DNA from: Phialocephala subalpina
Lineage: Eukaryota; Ascomycota; Leotiomycetes; Helotiales; Mollisiaceae
NCBI GenBank assembly: GCA_900073065.1
Contig: FJOG01000023.1
Coordinates: 190,179-254,178 of the forward strand
DNA: 64,000 nucleotides
Direction: 5' to 3'
Positions within the stretch are counted from its first letter, which is position 1. Every line of letters begins with the position of its first letter. This document shows positions 10,278 through 23,000 of this stretch, one piece after another. Under the pieces are notes generated by a model. That model had not been told where the DNA came from and ran no database searches. It saw only the letters and a program-made list of their open reading frames with translations. Position numbers and translations under genes: made by a program.

Positions 10278-11514
10278 GCACACAGGTCCACGATGGTTTT
10301 TCCGCGCTTGTGAGCTGCTCCCCTCGCTCTCACACCTGCATTTTGAGACTTTCTAAGTTCGAAATATCTCGCTTGTCCCAAATCTCTGGAAGTGACTCCA
10401 TCGCGCCCCGATATCAAAACGGGAAAACTTCGCCTCGCACTCCGCGTCTATCTTTCAAAGCCCCACCACTTCACAAACGTCCTCATAGATTTAAATAAGC
10501 AAATCTACTGTCACCTCCGAAAGGTGATGAGTGGAGCAGCAAACTATCACCCATCAACCAGAAGACGAACCCAAATGATTGGGGGGAAGGGGGGTGGAGT
10601 TTGGCTCTTCGCAGGAGCAAATGAGCAGTTGAAGGTCAACGTGATAGCGATCATGATCACATCCAGTGCGCACATTTCTTCCGACTACCTGGTCTGGGGT
10701 GTTAGGCCGAAGCGAGGAATAAGGGTCTCGCTTGAGACGTCAAGTACACAGATGCCTTTTAATTCGTCACAAACCTTGGAGCATGTTGTAGAAACTTGGA
10801 CGTATTGATAGGCGAAAATCGCTTACTTAAGACTGATGGTTCTTAAGAATTGATCTGGCATGTCGATAATGTTTAGAAGTCAGGATCTTCTCCGCCGTCG
10901 TCGCATCAATAGAAGGACGTCGGTCATTGGGATCGTTATCGAGTGATGCAGCGCGTGCAAAGGCAGAAGTGCGCGATGTTAGATTGATAGCACGTAGTGG
11001 ACTTTTAGGGTAAAGCTCAGGGGTTCGATGTGTCGATACATTATTGGGAGAAGATGGATGGAAGGGATAGTAACGTACCAGATCGTGTCCATGAGCCATA
11101 CAGTAGACGTTGAAAGTGAAGCAGAAGTGTTGTGTTGGTACTCGTCGAGCAGGATGGCTGGGTCTCAACATCCTCGAGAATACCAAACCGGGACCTGCAA
11201 CATGCTGCAGGGTCCAACTTGCAGCACTACTTGCGCATTTTATAGTAGAACGAGATCAGGACCGCTCTAGCCCACCTGGCAGTGTGCCAGAAATGCCCTG
11301 GGAGATGAAATTGAATTCACTAGTATTGGATTCTTGGCTTCTAGCGCTTAGTCGGTGTATTACTGCCTCATTCTCTTGCTCTCGCTTTTGTGTCACCATC
11401 CCGATTGAAGGTTTGGTCTGAGATGTCAGCAGGATTCCCTTTGGACACTTTCCATGAGCCACTGGACCTCCACAAAAGTGATATTTGCAGACGTGGATCT
11501 GGTACAGTCCCAAC
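10278..11514. other. Intergenic region without a supportable gene
   Basis: A minus-strand frame of 119 codons (10827-11186) has no recognisable domain. Runs of G near 10578-10596 are the only low-complexity feature. Confidence 0.4.
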
Positions 11515-11960
11515 TCACTACTATTTAGCGAAGACCTTTTTTACCGCAAAAGTCATATAAATCACTTACCGAAATACCCTAAATACCAACAAATTCCGGT
11601 AAACTCGTTATTCTTAAACTTTTATTCGATGCTCGCGCTATATTCTACCACCTCGAATGATATTTATAAGTTGTGATTATGGTAAAATATAGGGCACGGT
11701 TAAATGTCCGATTTTAAGTATAAATAAAACCTTAGCGAATTTGAGAACTCTCAAATCACGACTTATTTATATAATCATTTTAATAATAGATTTAAAAGTA
11801 AAGATATGAAAAGTAAGAGTATATAATAATTAAGTAATACACTAAATCTCAAAGAATTCTAAACATCGTAGTTACTTTATTTTGTTGCTGTAATATAGTA
11901 AGTTTTGGTTATTTTTGGTGGGGATTTGGGACTCGCTAATAGCAGTAAGCTGGGATTATA
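11515..11960. other. AT-rich island, possible RIP-degraded repeat
   Basis: From about 11515 to 11960 the sequence is strikingly AT-rich, with runs such as TATTTATATAATCATTTTAA near 11764, against roughly half GC on either side. No coding frame survives. Such islands in Pezizomycotina are typically transposon relics mutated by repeat-induced point mutation. No terminal repeats or transposase motifs can be seen here, so the origin is inferred from composition alone. Confidence 0.5.
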
Positions 11961-12675
11961 TCTCGTCACAAAAGCGTGTAGTAACTTCCTTTCGCGCATC
12001 TCATCGAGTTAGTTAAGATGCCTGCTTTCAAAAAGCAGACTCTTGTTTCATCAAAACACTACTTTCGCCACTTCAAGTATTGCTTTTTCCACTCTCGCCG
12101 TGTTGTTGCAGTAGTGTAATGCAGCCTGATTACGGGGAGAAGTTATTGGATAGCTTCTTCAGCCAGCTCATGGGATGTGCACAGTCTTTACTCTTCCTGC
12201 CAAGTAGCAAATCGTGGTGCACTGTCATTTGGTGGCATCAATCCGTTCCCTTGTTTGACAGCCTGACCACGCGTTTTCCTATGCCGAGTTACGCCTCAGC
12301 TATGAAACTTTCCAGGGATCCTTCGTTCGTGGTGCATTTCGTACGAATAGCGAACATCAAGTAGCGATTGTTCTGTTCATCGATCAAATGATACGTCCAT
12401 ACTTGTAGTGGGGCGTCAAATGGGCGCTGCCACACAGCATTAATGAGGTTAGATCATGACACTTACAGCATACTGTGTCAGGAACTTCCGTCGTCCGTTA
12501 AAAAGTCGAATTCTACAATATTCTTCTTCAACACCCAGTAACATACTCCCCCAAGGTCGTCTGATATCATTTATTGATCTTTCTTCATCAGGTTTGACCT
12601 CGATATTTTTCGTTGCCTATCGACGGCAGAATCAATCTATGCTTCGATGCACAAATTGCACATAATCCTGTGAAA
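11961..12675. other. Region between the AT-rich island and the gapped unknown gene
   Basis: No supportable gene. Base composition returns to normal. The final 200 bases are presumably the promoter of the gene starting at 12676. Confidence 0.4.
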
Positions 12676-15236
12676 ATGGCTACTGTGGTCGTCTCAACGC
12701 CTTTCGCCGGCTCAGTCCAGCAAGTTCAGGTTGGTCCAGCCGACTTGGTAGCGACAGTCACGGCTGCACATGCAGCTTGGGGCTGGGTTGGTGGCCTCAG
12801 TGGTATACTTTCGATTCTCNNNNNNNNNNNNNNNNNNNNNNNNNNNNNNNNNNNNNNNNNNNNNNNNNNNNNNNNNNNNNNNNNNNNNNNNNNNNNNNNN
12901 NNNNNNNNNNNNNNNNNNNNNNNNNNNNNNNNNNNNNNNNNNNNNNNNNNNNNNNNNNNNNNNNNNNNNNNNNNNNNNNNNNNNNNNNNNNNNNNNNNNN
13001 NNNNNNNNNNNNNNNNNNNNNNNNNNNNNNNNNNNNNNNNNNNNNNNNNNNNNNNNNNNNNNNNNNNNNNNNNNNNNNNNNNNNNNNNNNNNNNNNNNNN
13101 NNNNNNNNNNNNNNNNNNNNNNNNNNNNNNNNNGCTATCGAAGTCGGTCTGGCATCTTGTCAAATCCTGGGCCAACGTGGACTCAAAACGATTGACCTCC
13201 CTGAAGACGAGGCTTTTGGCGGAACTCTGAGTTCAAAGTTAGTGGGGATGACGTTCTGTGCTCTCGCATACACGATGAAGCCACGGCAGGCAATCGATAT
13301 TTTTATGGATTTCTTTGTGGATGCTCTCTTCAAGAAAGGGCTTTGCAATTATCCAGGGTCAAAAGAAGCATTGCACACTTTCTTGATCGACAACCACCAA
13401 GCTATCTTGAATGATGGGGCAATTCATCACCTCCCAGAGAAGTTCCAAGATGCAATCTCCAGATTTGAGGTAATTACAGGGTGGAGAGGAAAATCGCCTC
13501 GTGACCCTCGACTGGTGCGACACTTTCGGTCTACGGAAGCAACTCTTATTAATGGATTTTTGAGATGGCTCGTCCGAGATATTCGGGATCCATACTACAC
13601 CAGAAGTGCGGCGGTAGCCCGAATTGCAGCATGTCTCCGATGTGTGGGATATAAAATTGGAGAGACTGCAATTTGGGATGGAATTGGTCAACGACCCAGT
13701 TTGCATAGAACTCTTATTCTTGTGACCGGGGGTGCTTCTGAGACGGATGATCTTATGGATGAGAGCATCTTTCAACAGCGGCCTTGCGACTTGATTACTC
13801 ATTACAGATGGAATACTGCCGGTGCAATGCTCTGGAACTCGCTTCTCCAAGATTGTGAATACTCACATGAAATGTTCCAGGAGGACTTTGACGATATCAA
13901 TGCAACGCTCGAGAAGTCACTGGAATTTCGATGGACATATGTTGATACAGGTGTAGAAGAGATACAGGCTTTTCCTGTATGGATAAATCCACGACCTTCG
14001 TCGTCTCCCACAGCAACTCGCATAGCAACAATCTTCTTTCCAGAATCTGTAGACCGAATTTCGACACTTTACCAAAGGGTCTCAAACGAAAGATATCTTA
14101 AGGCGGCACTATCAAGAAAGGGGATAAATGCTCAAGATGCTTCCATCCAGTCCAAAGAGCTTCACCGAATTCAAATCATCGCAGCTTCGGTCTGTTTGGC
14201 AGTCCTCGGAAAATTGGGTGGCTCAAATTTTGCAGCAATTCAGCACTCTACCACCATTAACCTGTCTTATATGGCCAATATCAGATGGCTGTGCGGCGAG
14301 GTAGATGCTATATTAACTGGTGGATGTGTTATGTCGAGAGTGATCAAAGCGCTCGCAGCGATTCACTGCGCAGTGGAGTTCCCAGAGAGGACCGATTGGT
14401 ACAATGAAGACTTCAATGCTGCAAACACCGAGTCCAATGCAGCGGACTCTCAAGTGGTGGGATGGCGCAACGGGCGATACGCTATTCTACCCAACCTTCT
14501 ATTCGCGATGGAAAAGCCTCTAGAGAAGTCTATTCTGAGCCTCCAATGTGTGGATGGGTTCATCGCAAACCTTCCAACCCGGCGAAATGGTGCACTCTGC
14601 TGTCCCATAGGTCTACCAGGTCCTATCGGGTTTAATGCCGATTTTATTGAAGAGGTAGTCAAGCAAGAAGGGAGAGATCCGGAAGGACAGGCCCTTGCCC
14701 ATGACAAAATCCGGCCCATAATTCTAGGACCTCCAAGGCTCGAATGCCCGGACAAGCCTTTGTATATTACTCTTGAGCGGCCGCCATACGGCTCTGGAGA
14801 TCCAGAAATATCAATATGCGGGAGACTTGAGGGAGAATCGCTTGGTCATGTCGGAATTCAAGACATCCTGATCACTTTAGCACTCAGTTGGCACGACGCC
14901 GAAGGGCAACCTTATCAAGCATGTAGTCCCAGAGAAGGGCACGAAAAGCCATCCCAGGCCTCAGATCAACTTCCTGCGCGCAAAGTCTTCAATATGGCAC
15001 CTTCCGCCTATTACAGGTATCCAGGAATTATTCCAAGATGCAAAGAGGATCAAGAGCCTAGGCACCACGTCTATGTACAAGTATCAGGCGATACGCCATG
15101 GACACTCTTTCTAGCTGGTCAAAGCTCATTCCTCAATCGGATAGTCTTTGGCTGTCCAGATTGTGCTGTGAATGCTGGGGCGAATTATATCTCAAGTACG
15201 AGTAACGGCTTGAGAACGTTGATAGGATACCAGTAG
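12676..15236 (+). CDS. Large uncharacterised protein interrupted by an assembly gap
   Basis: The ATG at 12676, in good context (AAAATGGCT), opens MATVVVSTPFAGSVQQVQ, then a hydrophobic AAHAAWGWVGGLSGILSIL, reaching the gap at 12820. After the gap an uninterrupted frame of about 700 codons runs from 13134 to the TAG at 15234-15236. No known domain is recognised. There are cysteine-containing segments, a possible hydrophobic stretch (HRIQIIAASVCLAVLGKLGG) and conserved-looking motifs such as YPGIIPRC and FLAGQSSFLNRIVFGCPDC. The two sides of the gap are in different reading frames if the 314 Ns are taken literally, so the gap either hides an intron or is mis-sized. It resembles long hypothetical proteins common in filamentous ascomycetes. 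Joining the first 48 codons to the rest is inference. Confidence 0.6.
12820..13133. other. Assembly gap of 314 N
   Basis: Unsequenced bases fall inside a coding region. Real length is unknown. A two-base N pair at 28549-28550 is the only other ambiguity in the window. Confidence 0.99.
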
Positions 15237-16271
15237 GTGCCGAGCCACCGCTATTGACCTACGCGCTAGCTAGGTTTACTCAATTGAATAATACAGTTTT
15301 CTTTTTTCTCGGAAATTTGGAATGGATCACGGGCAACGCGTCTTGGATGCACGCGGGGTCCTACTCTCGAGGGGTTTGGAATATTGTGATGTCTAAGATG
15401 TTCAGTTGTGGATGCTTGAAGAATGCGCGTGTTGTTCGGATATCCTTATACTACAATGATGAAGAGACAGTGCATGTTGAAACAAAAGTCAATATCTACA
15501 CGCACATTTGCAAAGAATGTCAGTTCACAATACTGAAGGTTATAAGCAGCAAAAATACAAATGTAACGCCCAGTCCCAGGACAAGGGCTCGTTCGTATGA
15601 TCCGGACTCGATCCTCACAACGACAAGACCGAGAGAGGAAAGACACGTCGAGAGAAGGCAAAAAAGAGGACACGCACGTCTGTACTGTAAGGGAAGAGAT
15701 GAGGTAGAATATTAAGCGGGTCTCAGAGAGACAGGGGTAGCATGCATGTGAGAGCTTGGCCGCCCCGCGTACTCCGCTATCCGACGGAGGAGCCACACAA
15801 CCAGCTTGTACACCACATCTCTTCGGCCGAAAAATCTAGGAAAACTACCATCCTCTGTTCTATCGATCAATGAAGATTCTCTCAAAGGAGATGCAAAAGT
15901 CCACGAAATCATATAAGAAAGCACCATGAAGTACGGAGTATGTGCGTTGCCAAGTCTCACGGCTGCACGGCATCCGGTGCCCAGCTATTCAAGCCCACCG
16001 CAGTCGTCTGAGACACCAATTAATCCTGTCCATCAAAATATCAACTGGGCCTTTCGTGCTTTGCCAGCTGAACTTTCGTCTTGGCCTTTGCTAATTGCAG
16101 AGTAGCAAACTTGGGGATGCATGGCATGGTTCATGGGCATGGGCTATTTAAGGTCCCGTTCCCGCCCGTTGTCGCACAATCCATCTTGAACTCTATTCAG
16201 CCCTACGAGCGCCTCACGAACAGACTTATACTCTCGACGAATAACAAAGAACAAGAGAAGAGGACTTGAAG
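15237..16271. other. Intergenic region before the CYSTM gene
   Basis: Frames of 80-150 codons on both strands (15254-15715 plus, 15712-15960 minus) lack recognisable domains or supportive splice signals. The final 130 bp contains the TATA-like element of the CYSTM gene. Confidence 0.4.
16145..16151 (+). promoter_or_regulatory. TATA-like element of the CYSTM gene
   Basis: TATTTAA lies about 120 bp upstream of the ATG at 16272. Confidence 0.4.
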
Positions 16272-16672
16272 ATGTCGGGATATCCACAACCAGGTTATGG
16301 ACCGCCCCCTGGTCAATATCCGCCGCAAGGAGGATACCCACCACAACAGGTATGCAACCGTCCATCTTCACCCCCAGAGTTGATCAACCTCCCCTTCCTC
16401 ACCTTCTACCCTCAAACTTCCACCCCTTCCACTTCCAAACCAGCTCACTAACTCTCTCCATAGATGCAGTATGCATACCCACCCCAACAAGCGCCTCCTC
16501 CCCAGGAAAAGTCCCACGGATGCTTGTACACTTGGTACGATCTCACCTCTCTTCGATATATTGATGGAAGGTTGATCGCTGATAACTGAACAGTGTGGCG
16601 GCAATGTGCTGTTGCTGGCTTTGCGGAGAGTCGTGCGAATGTTGTTTGGAATGTTTGGAATGCTGTTGTTGA
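16272..16672 (+). CDS. Small CYSTM-domain (cysteine-rich transmembrane module) protein
   Basis: Three short exons, 16272-16349, 16464-16534 and 16594-16672, give a 75-aa protein; none is long enough to stand out as a single open frame. It starts MSGYPQPGYGPPPGQYPPQ, a Pro/Gly/Gln/Tyr-rich tail. It ends with the diagnostic CYSTM block: GCLYTCVAAMCCCWLCG followed by ESCECCLECLECCC. Introns are 114 bp (CACTAAC branch, acceptor ATAG) and 59 bp (GTACGA to ACAG), and splice phases fit exactly. CYSTM proteins are small tail-anchored membrane proteins found across eukaryotes and associated with stress tolerance; a role at the plasma membrane in metal or oxidative stress is known for relatives and only inferred here. 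A TATA-like box is 120 bp upstream. Confidence 0.88.
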
Positions 16673-17048
16673 GGGATGAATACCCGAGTGCTTGTATATA
16701 TCGAGGGAAGGAAGAAATGAGGGAAGCCAGGAAGGGGGATCGGACATTCGGAGTTGGTGTAATGAGAAAGCAGGTCCGGTTGCCGCGAAGGCTAATCATG
16801 AACGTCTCTTTGTATTCCTACGATTACAATCGTATACAGACTAAACCAACCAACAACGGTAGCATCCTACTACTGTACACCCACACTAATATGTCATACT
16901 GATGAATTTTGAAAACTCTCACAACGCCCATCCATCTATCCAATTCTCGTTTCGTCGCATAACACCTCCAAAAACGACATCCAATACCAGTCATTAGTCG
17001 TCCCGTCTCCGTCTCGTCTCTTCCTCCTCCATCGGACAGGATAACATA
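16673..17048. other. Convergent 3' flanks of CYSTM and PAG1 genes
   Basis: 376 bp between two convergent genes. No gene or structured element is seen. Confidence 0.5.
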
Positions 17049-20000
17049 TTACACATCCCCAGGACTACTCGCTGCCCCGGGACTAACCACACCCCCCTTA
17101 TTCAAATACATCCCCGGCACCTTGGGCACCCTCGGACTCTTCACGGATCCCGGCGGTTGACTCGCGCCCCTCCCCCTCCTCCCCTCCGCCCTCAGCCCCT
17201 CCCTCAGCCTCTCATTATCCCTACTCCTCCCCCCCGTCAACCTCCTCATACCACTCCTCGTCCCCTGCGCCAACGGTTTAATCATATTCTCCAGAAAGAA
17301 ACTACCTTCTCCAGCCCCAACAGTTGTTCGTTCATCGTCTCCGTCGGAGAATACTTCTTCGGTATTATAGTCTTCGTCTGAGATGTAGTTATGCAAGCTC
17401 GATTGAGGAGCGGAAGGAGATGTTACACTGCGGGCGTGCATTCCTGGTCTTCCGGAGCCAGAGGCGGAAGAGGAGGTGATGAAAGCACCGGGATTCATGG
17501 CTGGTTGTTGACTCGACATCGCTGTACTGGGTCTCATATCCGCAAAACCATTCTGGAAACTCGCACTACTGCTCGTTCGCGCCAGACTCTGATGCAAAAT
17601 CGGTAATGTCTGCTCATCATAAATCTGAGCCCCGGATTCGAAACCTTGATCCGCAAATCCAGCTTCAGTGATTGTTCTCGAAGAACGACCGTCGGACGTG
17701 GGAGATTGGAGGCTGTCTTCGAAGAAATCATCTAGGGAATCGAGTTTCATGACCAGATCACCGATATTGCCATCTCCGCGACCTTCGTCGGACATCATTG
17801 TTTCGGTTCGTTCTGGGGCGGGGAAGTAGCCGTATTGGAAGTCGTCGACGTGGAATTCGACTTCGGGGGTGGGGGCGATTTCTGGATCCATGTTTTCGCT
17901 GTTTTGGCACATGTAGAAGGCGGCGTGGACGTTGGCTCGTGTGGTTTCGGCGTGCTTGGCGGGGACGGGAATGGACCAGCCGGATTCTTCTGGGATGCCG
18001 AAGAGGGATTGGGTGCGTTCGTATTCTTTTCGGATGGCTTTTGAGGAGGATTTTGTCATGCTCATACGGAGGTGGTGCTTGTCCATCGAAGTGCCTGTCA
18101 TGGTCATGATTTGATCCAGGACTTCGAGGGCTTGCATGCAAAACTCTGTTTGCAGCAATCTCAACAATGGTGAAATGAGATCGGGACCGTGAGAGGCAAT
18201 CTCCTGCTTCTGCATATCAATATCAGGTATCATAGAGCATAAGATACGCATCGCCTTGACCTTGACCCATGGAATGCTGTTGGTAAGGAGACCCATGAGG
18301 AACGTGAGACTGCCAAACTCCCATTGCGGGAAGAAAGCTTCTCGGAGAGCAGACACCAGTTGGGCAAGAAAATCTTTGCTCGATCGGTATCTTGAGGCTG
18401 CAAATCCACCAAGTGCTCTCGATATTGAGGAATAGCCTTGCAGTTCAGCAATGGTAGCTAAGATCTCAGCGCTCTTGACACTTTCCGCGTCAACCAGATC
18501 CTGATCCATAGCATGCAACAGCCTCGGGAAGTTTGCTAGCACTGCGAAGAGCAGCCGGCTGTCGTCGCCAATGAGCTCGTCGTTCGGTAGCTGCACAAGT
18601 TTGTCGAGGATCTTGCGTGTTGACTCAAAGCACACCGACGATCGCAGTCCTTTATGAACCAAAGGCTGAAGACCTTCAAACACCCCTTCCCATCTGGGAG
18701 GTCTGCCTTCTGAGAGCAGCAGGCGAACACTGATATCATTGAGGTCCAACTTCTGCAGCATCTCTTCCAGCATACCCAACGCTTCCAAAAATTCGCGCTC
18801 GTTGATAGTATCCAAACAGGCGCAAGTAGTCCAGAATAATTGAGGGAAATTGACAAGATCTTCCGGATCAAGCTTGCAGATCAGCGTTTTGAGTGTCGTC
18901 AATATCTCCATCGAGAATGTCTGGACATCGACATCTTCATCGGCGATAGTGTTCGACAGCCTCGCAAGCATATCTGCGAGCATCGGCTGATCCAGGGATG
19001 TAAGGATACATCTGAAAATCTGGAAGGATCGACACGCAAGATGTCGAACTGGACAAGAAGTCGCCCAGGTTAAGGATAATTTGGCCCACTGCTCTTGAAT
19101 TCCAGGATAGGTAATCTCGAAATTCTTCACCACTTCACTGGTGAGAAGTTCCATCCCAGCTGGGACTTTGTTGTCCTGGTCATCGACCTTTCCGTTGTTG
19201 TCTTCGTATGCCCAGACCACTTTGGGATCGTGGCTGCGGACTGATTCGATGAAGTCTTCGATCGATTTCTTCGTTCCTGATTGGTCGTCGTCGATTTTCG
19301 ATATGACCAATTCGTGTATCAAATGGATGAGCATCTCACGAGCTTGCTCTTGAACGAGTGGGATGTAGTGGTCCCATAAGACAGTAACCACTTGAAGAAG
19401 TAGAGGCACATTTTCAGCCACAAGCTGGACAGGAGATACCATCAGATCAACTAGCAGGATCAAGGACAGTTGACCGAGAGAGAATCCGGCTTGCTTAGCA
19501 CCGATGGGCAGTGCTTCCGACAGCTCCGCAAGGTATGGAAGCTTCCCCGTATCCGGTGGAGGTGGAATGAGCTCACGCTTCTCGTTCGGTATCATAGCCT
19601 TAGGGGTGATCTGCATCAGCAAGAATTCCACGACCTTGACACCAGCAGGAGTACTAGACAAGAAGACAACGATCTGTTTCGCGAACTCGACGAAATTCTG
19701 CTCACGTCGATCTAGGCAGAGGGACATGATGAAGTCGAGAACAAGCTGGACGTTACCTGCATGAGGACCAGTCGCGAGAGCTTGCCACAACGCTTGAACC
19801 TCGTTGTGCAGATGGCTGCTAGACTTGATGGTGATCTCAAACAGATTTGCCAGCAGAACGTATGACTGCGCCGTAGGTCCGCCATTAGGGTCAAGTTGAA
19901 GCTCGACGATCTGAATCCAAGGCAAGATGGCAGCTACCATATTTCGTTGAGCAGAAGCCTGAACCTCCTTGAAATACATTGTCATCTCGGAGAAGATAAT

Positions 20001-23000
20001 GAATGCTAATTCCGAATGCTGTTTCGAGAGTCGTTTTGATATTTCGAATTGTGCAAGCTTGTAAACCGCTTTAGTCTTATCAGATATACTGATATCGTAG
20101 TCTTGGATCTTCGAACTCTTTTGCTGTCTCTCTTCGAGTGCTCGCAGAACATGGGCAGATTTTGATCGAATCTCGCTGACCTCACTCCCGAGAGTGTACA
20201 GGCCGATGCACAACAGTTTCCAGAATGGCATTGGATAATCTGGATGCTCGATGAGAACATCTGTGACCACTGAGAAATAGCTTTCCAGCACTTTCGGCGG
20301 CTCAGATATGTAGCATCTGGCGATCGAATGTTCCAACAGATATGGAAAGTCCTTGTTGTGCACAATGAGGTTCTTCAGCGCCCTTCTTCCGATCACATGC
20401 ATCCGGTCGCTGCCGGAATTGAAGATAGTGTCGACCCAGGAGAGCATTCTTCTGATGTCAAACTGCAGATTTGCCCTGCTTTCCGTCGTGACGCTGACCG
20501 GCCCGCCACACAATGCAGCCATAGCACTGAGGGCGGCGGTTCGAAGATTTCTCTTCTCAATCTCCATTGCAGCAGTCACAGTACCTCTTTCACCAAGTGT
20601 TTGTTGGTCGATCATCGACTGTCTCATGCTGTCCTCCCGTTGACGAATTTGGCTTTGATTGGGTGAGAATCCACACCAGTCTTCCATCAGAGCGAAGGAT
20701 GATTTTCTTGACTCGAATGTCATCCACCGAGAAGGATCTTTTGTGCGGTTGATGCCTTCGAATAGTTCTTCCATCAAGCCACAATAGTGTCTTCGAAGCT
20801 TTTGGAACTCCCAATCCATCTGAACCTCGCCGTCCATCAAGAATAACTTCAGGTCTTTTGTATAGACCACAAGATTATTCAGAATCCAGTCATCTTGATG
20901 GACATCCGGATCTTTCAGGAAAGATGAGGTCAGTCTGTACACATGCGTTATCTCGGTCCGTAACAGATCGAGCCTTCTGTTCCGCCTCGGACTGCTTGCT
21001 GTCCGTTGATGTATCCGAGCTCTCGCATCATCGTTGCATCGGTTGACGGCTCCTTGGAGCTCTTCCAGTAAGGTCTTATATATATTGACATTGATGGATC
21101 CTAGAGCTACGACCACTGCATCTCGTATCGAGGCTGGACTGACAGAAAGAAGCGGTAATATATACTTGAACAAGGATCGAGCAGAGGTGATCTTTTCCTG
21201 TGTCTGGCTCTGCTTCGATCCCTTGCGCAGATGCTGTTGTTGTGGTGACTGTGGCTGTTGGCCACCCTTGTCAGACAAGGTGGTACATGCCACAATCAAG
21301 TACAGTTTCCACTGTTCGACCACAACTTCTGGTGGAGTAGTTGATGATCTCGAGAGCAGTCGACCACTACCGGTCTCAAACCTATCGAAAGAACCGTATG
21401 GCGGTCCTCTGGTCGCCTCTGAGAGGGCTACAATGACTTTGTACATCTGGAGGATGCGATTGCAGATCAACTCCCGACCCAGCGTGACAGCAAACGGACA
21501 TCGACCGTAGCTTATCCGAATCAGGTTTGGGAATATCTTGAACCATAAAGTTGTATCGTAAGACACCTCGCTGCTGCAAAGCTCAATCAAAGCACTCTGT
21601 GAATTGCTCTTGCGCATCCCACGCTGCAATCTGCTTCGTTCTGCGACAGATAAATGCTCATCATTGAAGTCCATCACACGCATAGAATCACCCTCAAGAA
21701 TGTGGATGAGTCTAACATTGTCCTTGCCGAGTGCAGTATCGAATTCTGTGATGAGACGCAAAACCGTGATGGCGAAAGCTCGAACTCTTCTCGATTGGGA
21801 GCAAAGGAAGAACAGACCATGCGACTCCACTTCATCAACATGAGCCCAGATCGCCGAAAGATCGAGTTGCACGCCACGTTTGTCAGCGCTCCCTTCTTCA
21901 GAGCTATCAGCGGCTGCATCTTTGATTTTGTGCTTGATCTCATCAATCCAGATCTGTAGTAGTTCAACATATAATTTGAGAGTGCTCTCGATATGGCCAG
22001 CTCCAAGCATGCCACCGTCTGACATCGTCGAGTACCTGTCGTCAAAGTTGAAAATGAACCGAGCAAAGCCGATCGTCACTTGCTGGGCATGAGACTGTCT
22101 TGCGATGGATTTGAGCGACTGCGCCGAAGATTCTGCAATGTTGTACTGGACATGTGCTGTACCAGTGCAAAGTAGATTGACTAAAGAGTGGAATGGAATG
22201 TCGGCAGATAGGCATCGAGGCAGAGCCTGGACAGCAACATGTAGGAGCTCGTAAAAACCTTGCTTCTGGTCTGACGGACTCTGATGATCATCGCGTCGAG
22301 CAAAATTGAAACTCTCGGCCAGAGGAGTCTTGGGCGCTGGGCTGTTGAATTTCTCGTCCAAGACTGCTTGCCCACCAAAGGTGTTGTCGCAGATGAGGGT
22401 GATCTTTCCAAGTATCTCGCAGAATTTCGCATAGTATTCTTTCCCAACCTCACTCAGAGCATTGGTGAGGACTGGTCTTGACAGGCGATCTTCTGAACTA
22501 CGTACCTCGATAGGCAGTGGTGGGCTACGTGGTGCAGTCATGATTGGAGAGGTGGGCATCCTGTCGTAGAATGGCAGAGCTTGGTAATGCTGCGGGAATG
22601 GAGGTCGACCTTGTTCTCCCTTTTCAAGATCTGCCATAATGGCAAGGAAGGCTCGGATGCCAATGACCATCCTCTCCGGCTCCAACTGTTCTATCTTCAA
22701 ATCTTTACCAGAAGCAAACAAATCGGCATTAATGAGTGGGAAGATAATCGTCCGGAAGCAGAAGTCTTGATGCTTATAGCCAATGATTCGTATGATCTGA
22801 ATCAAAGGATCGGCAATGGTGGGCTCTGTTGAAAGATATGTTCTCCGTCCGGGCGGGAGAATTAGCTTCAAGACCTCTTCGAGCTTCTTGATGGTGCCAT
22901 TTGGGGTGTCTGAAGTGCGATACAGATAGGTCCAGAGCAATCTCGATATGACTTGTAAGCATATTGGTCTAGCGAAACGATCTTTGAACTTAGGCTGCAA

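Noticed and set aside
10827..11186. 119-codon minus frame
   Set aside because: No recognised family and no promoter or intron evidence.
15254..15960. Frames on both strands after the gapped gene
   Set aside because: Neither is supported by a domain; the plus frame becomes low complexity at its end and the minus frame has only a vague hydrophobic start.
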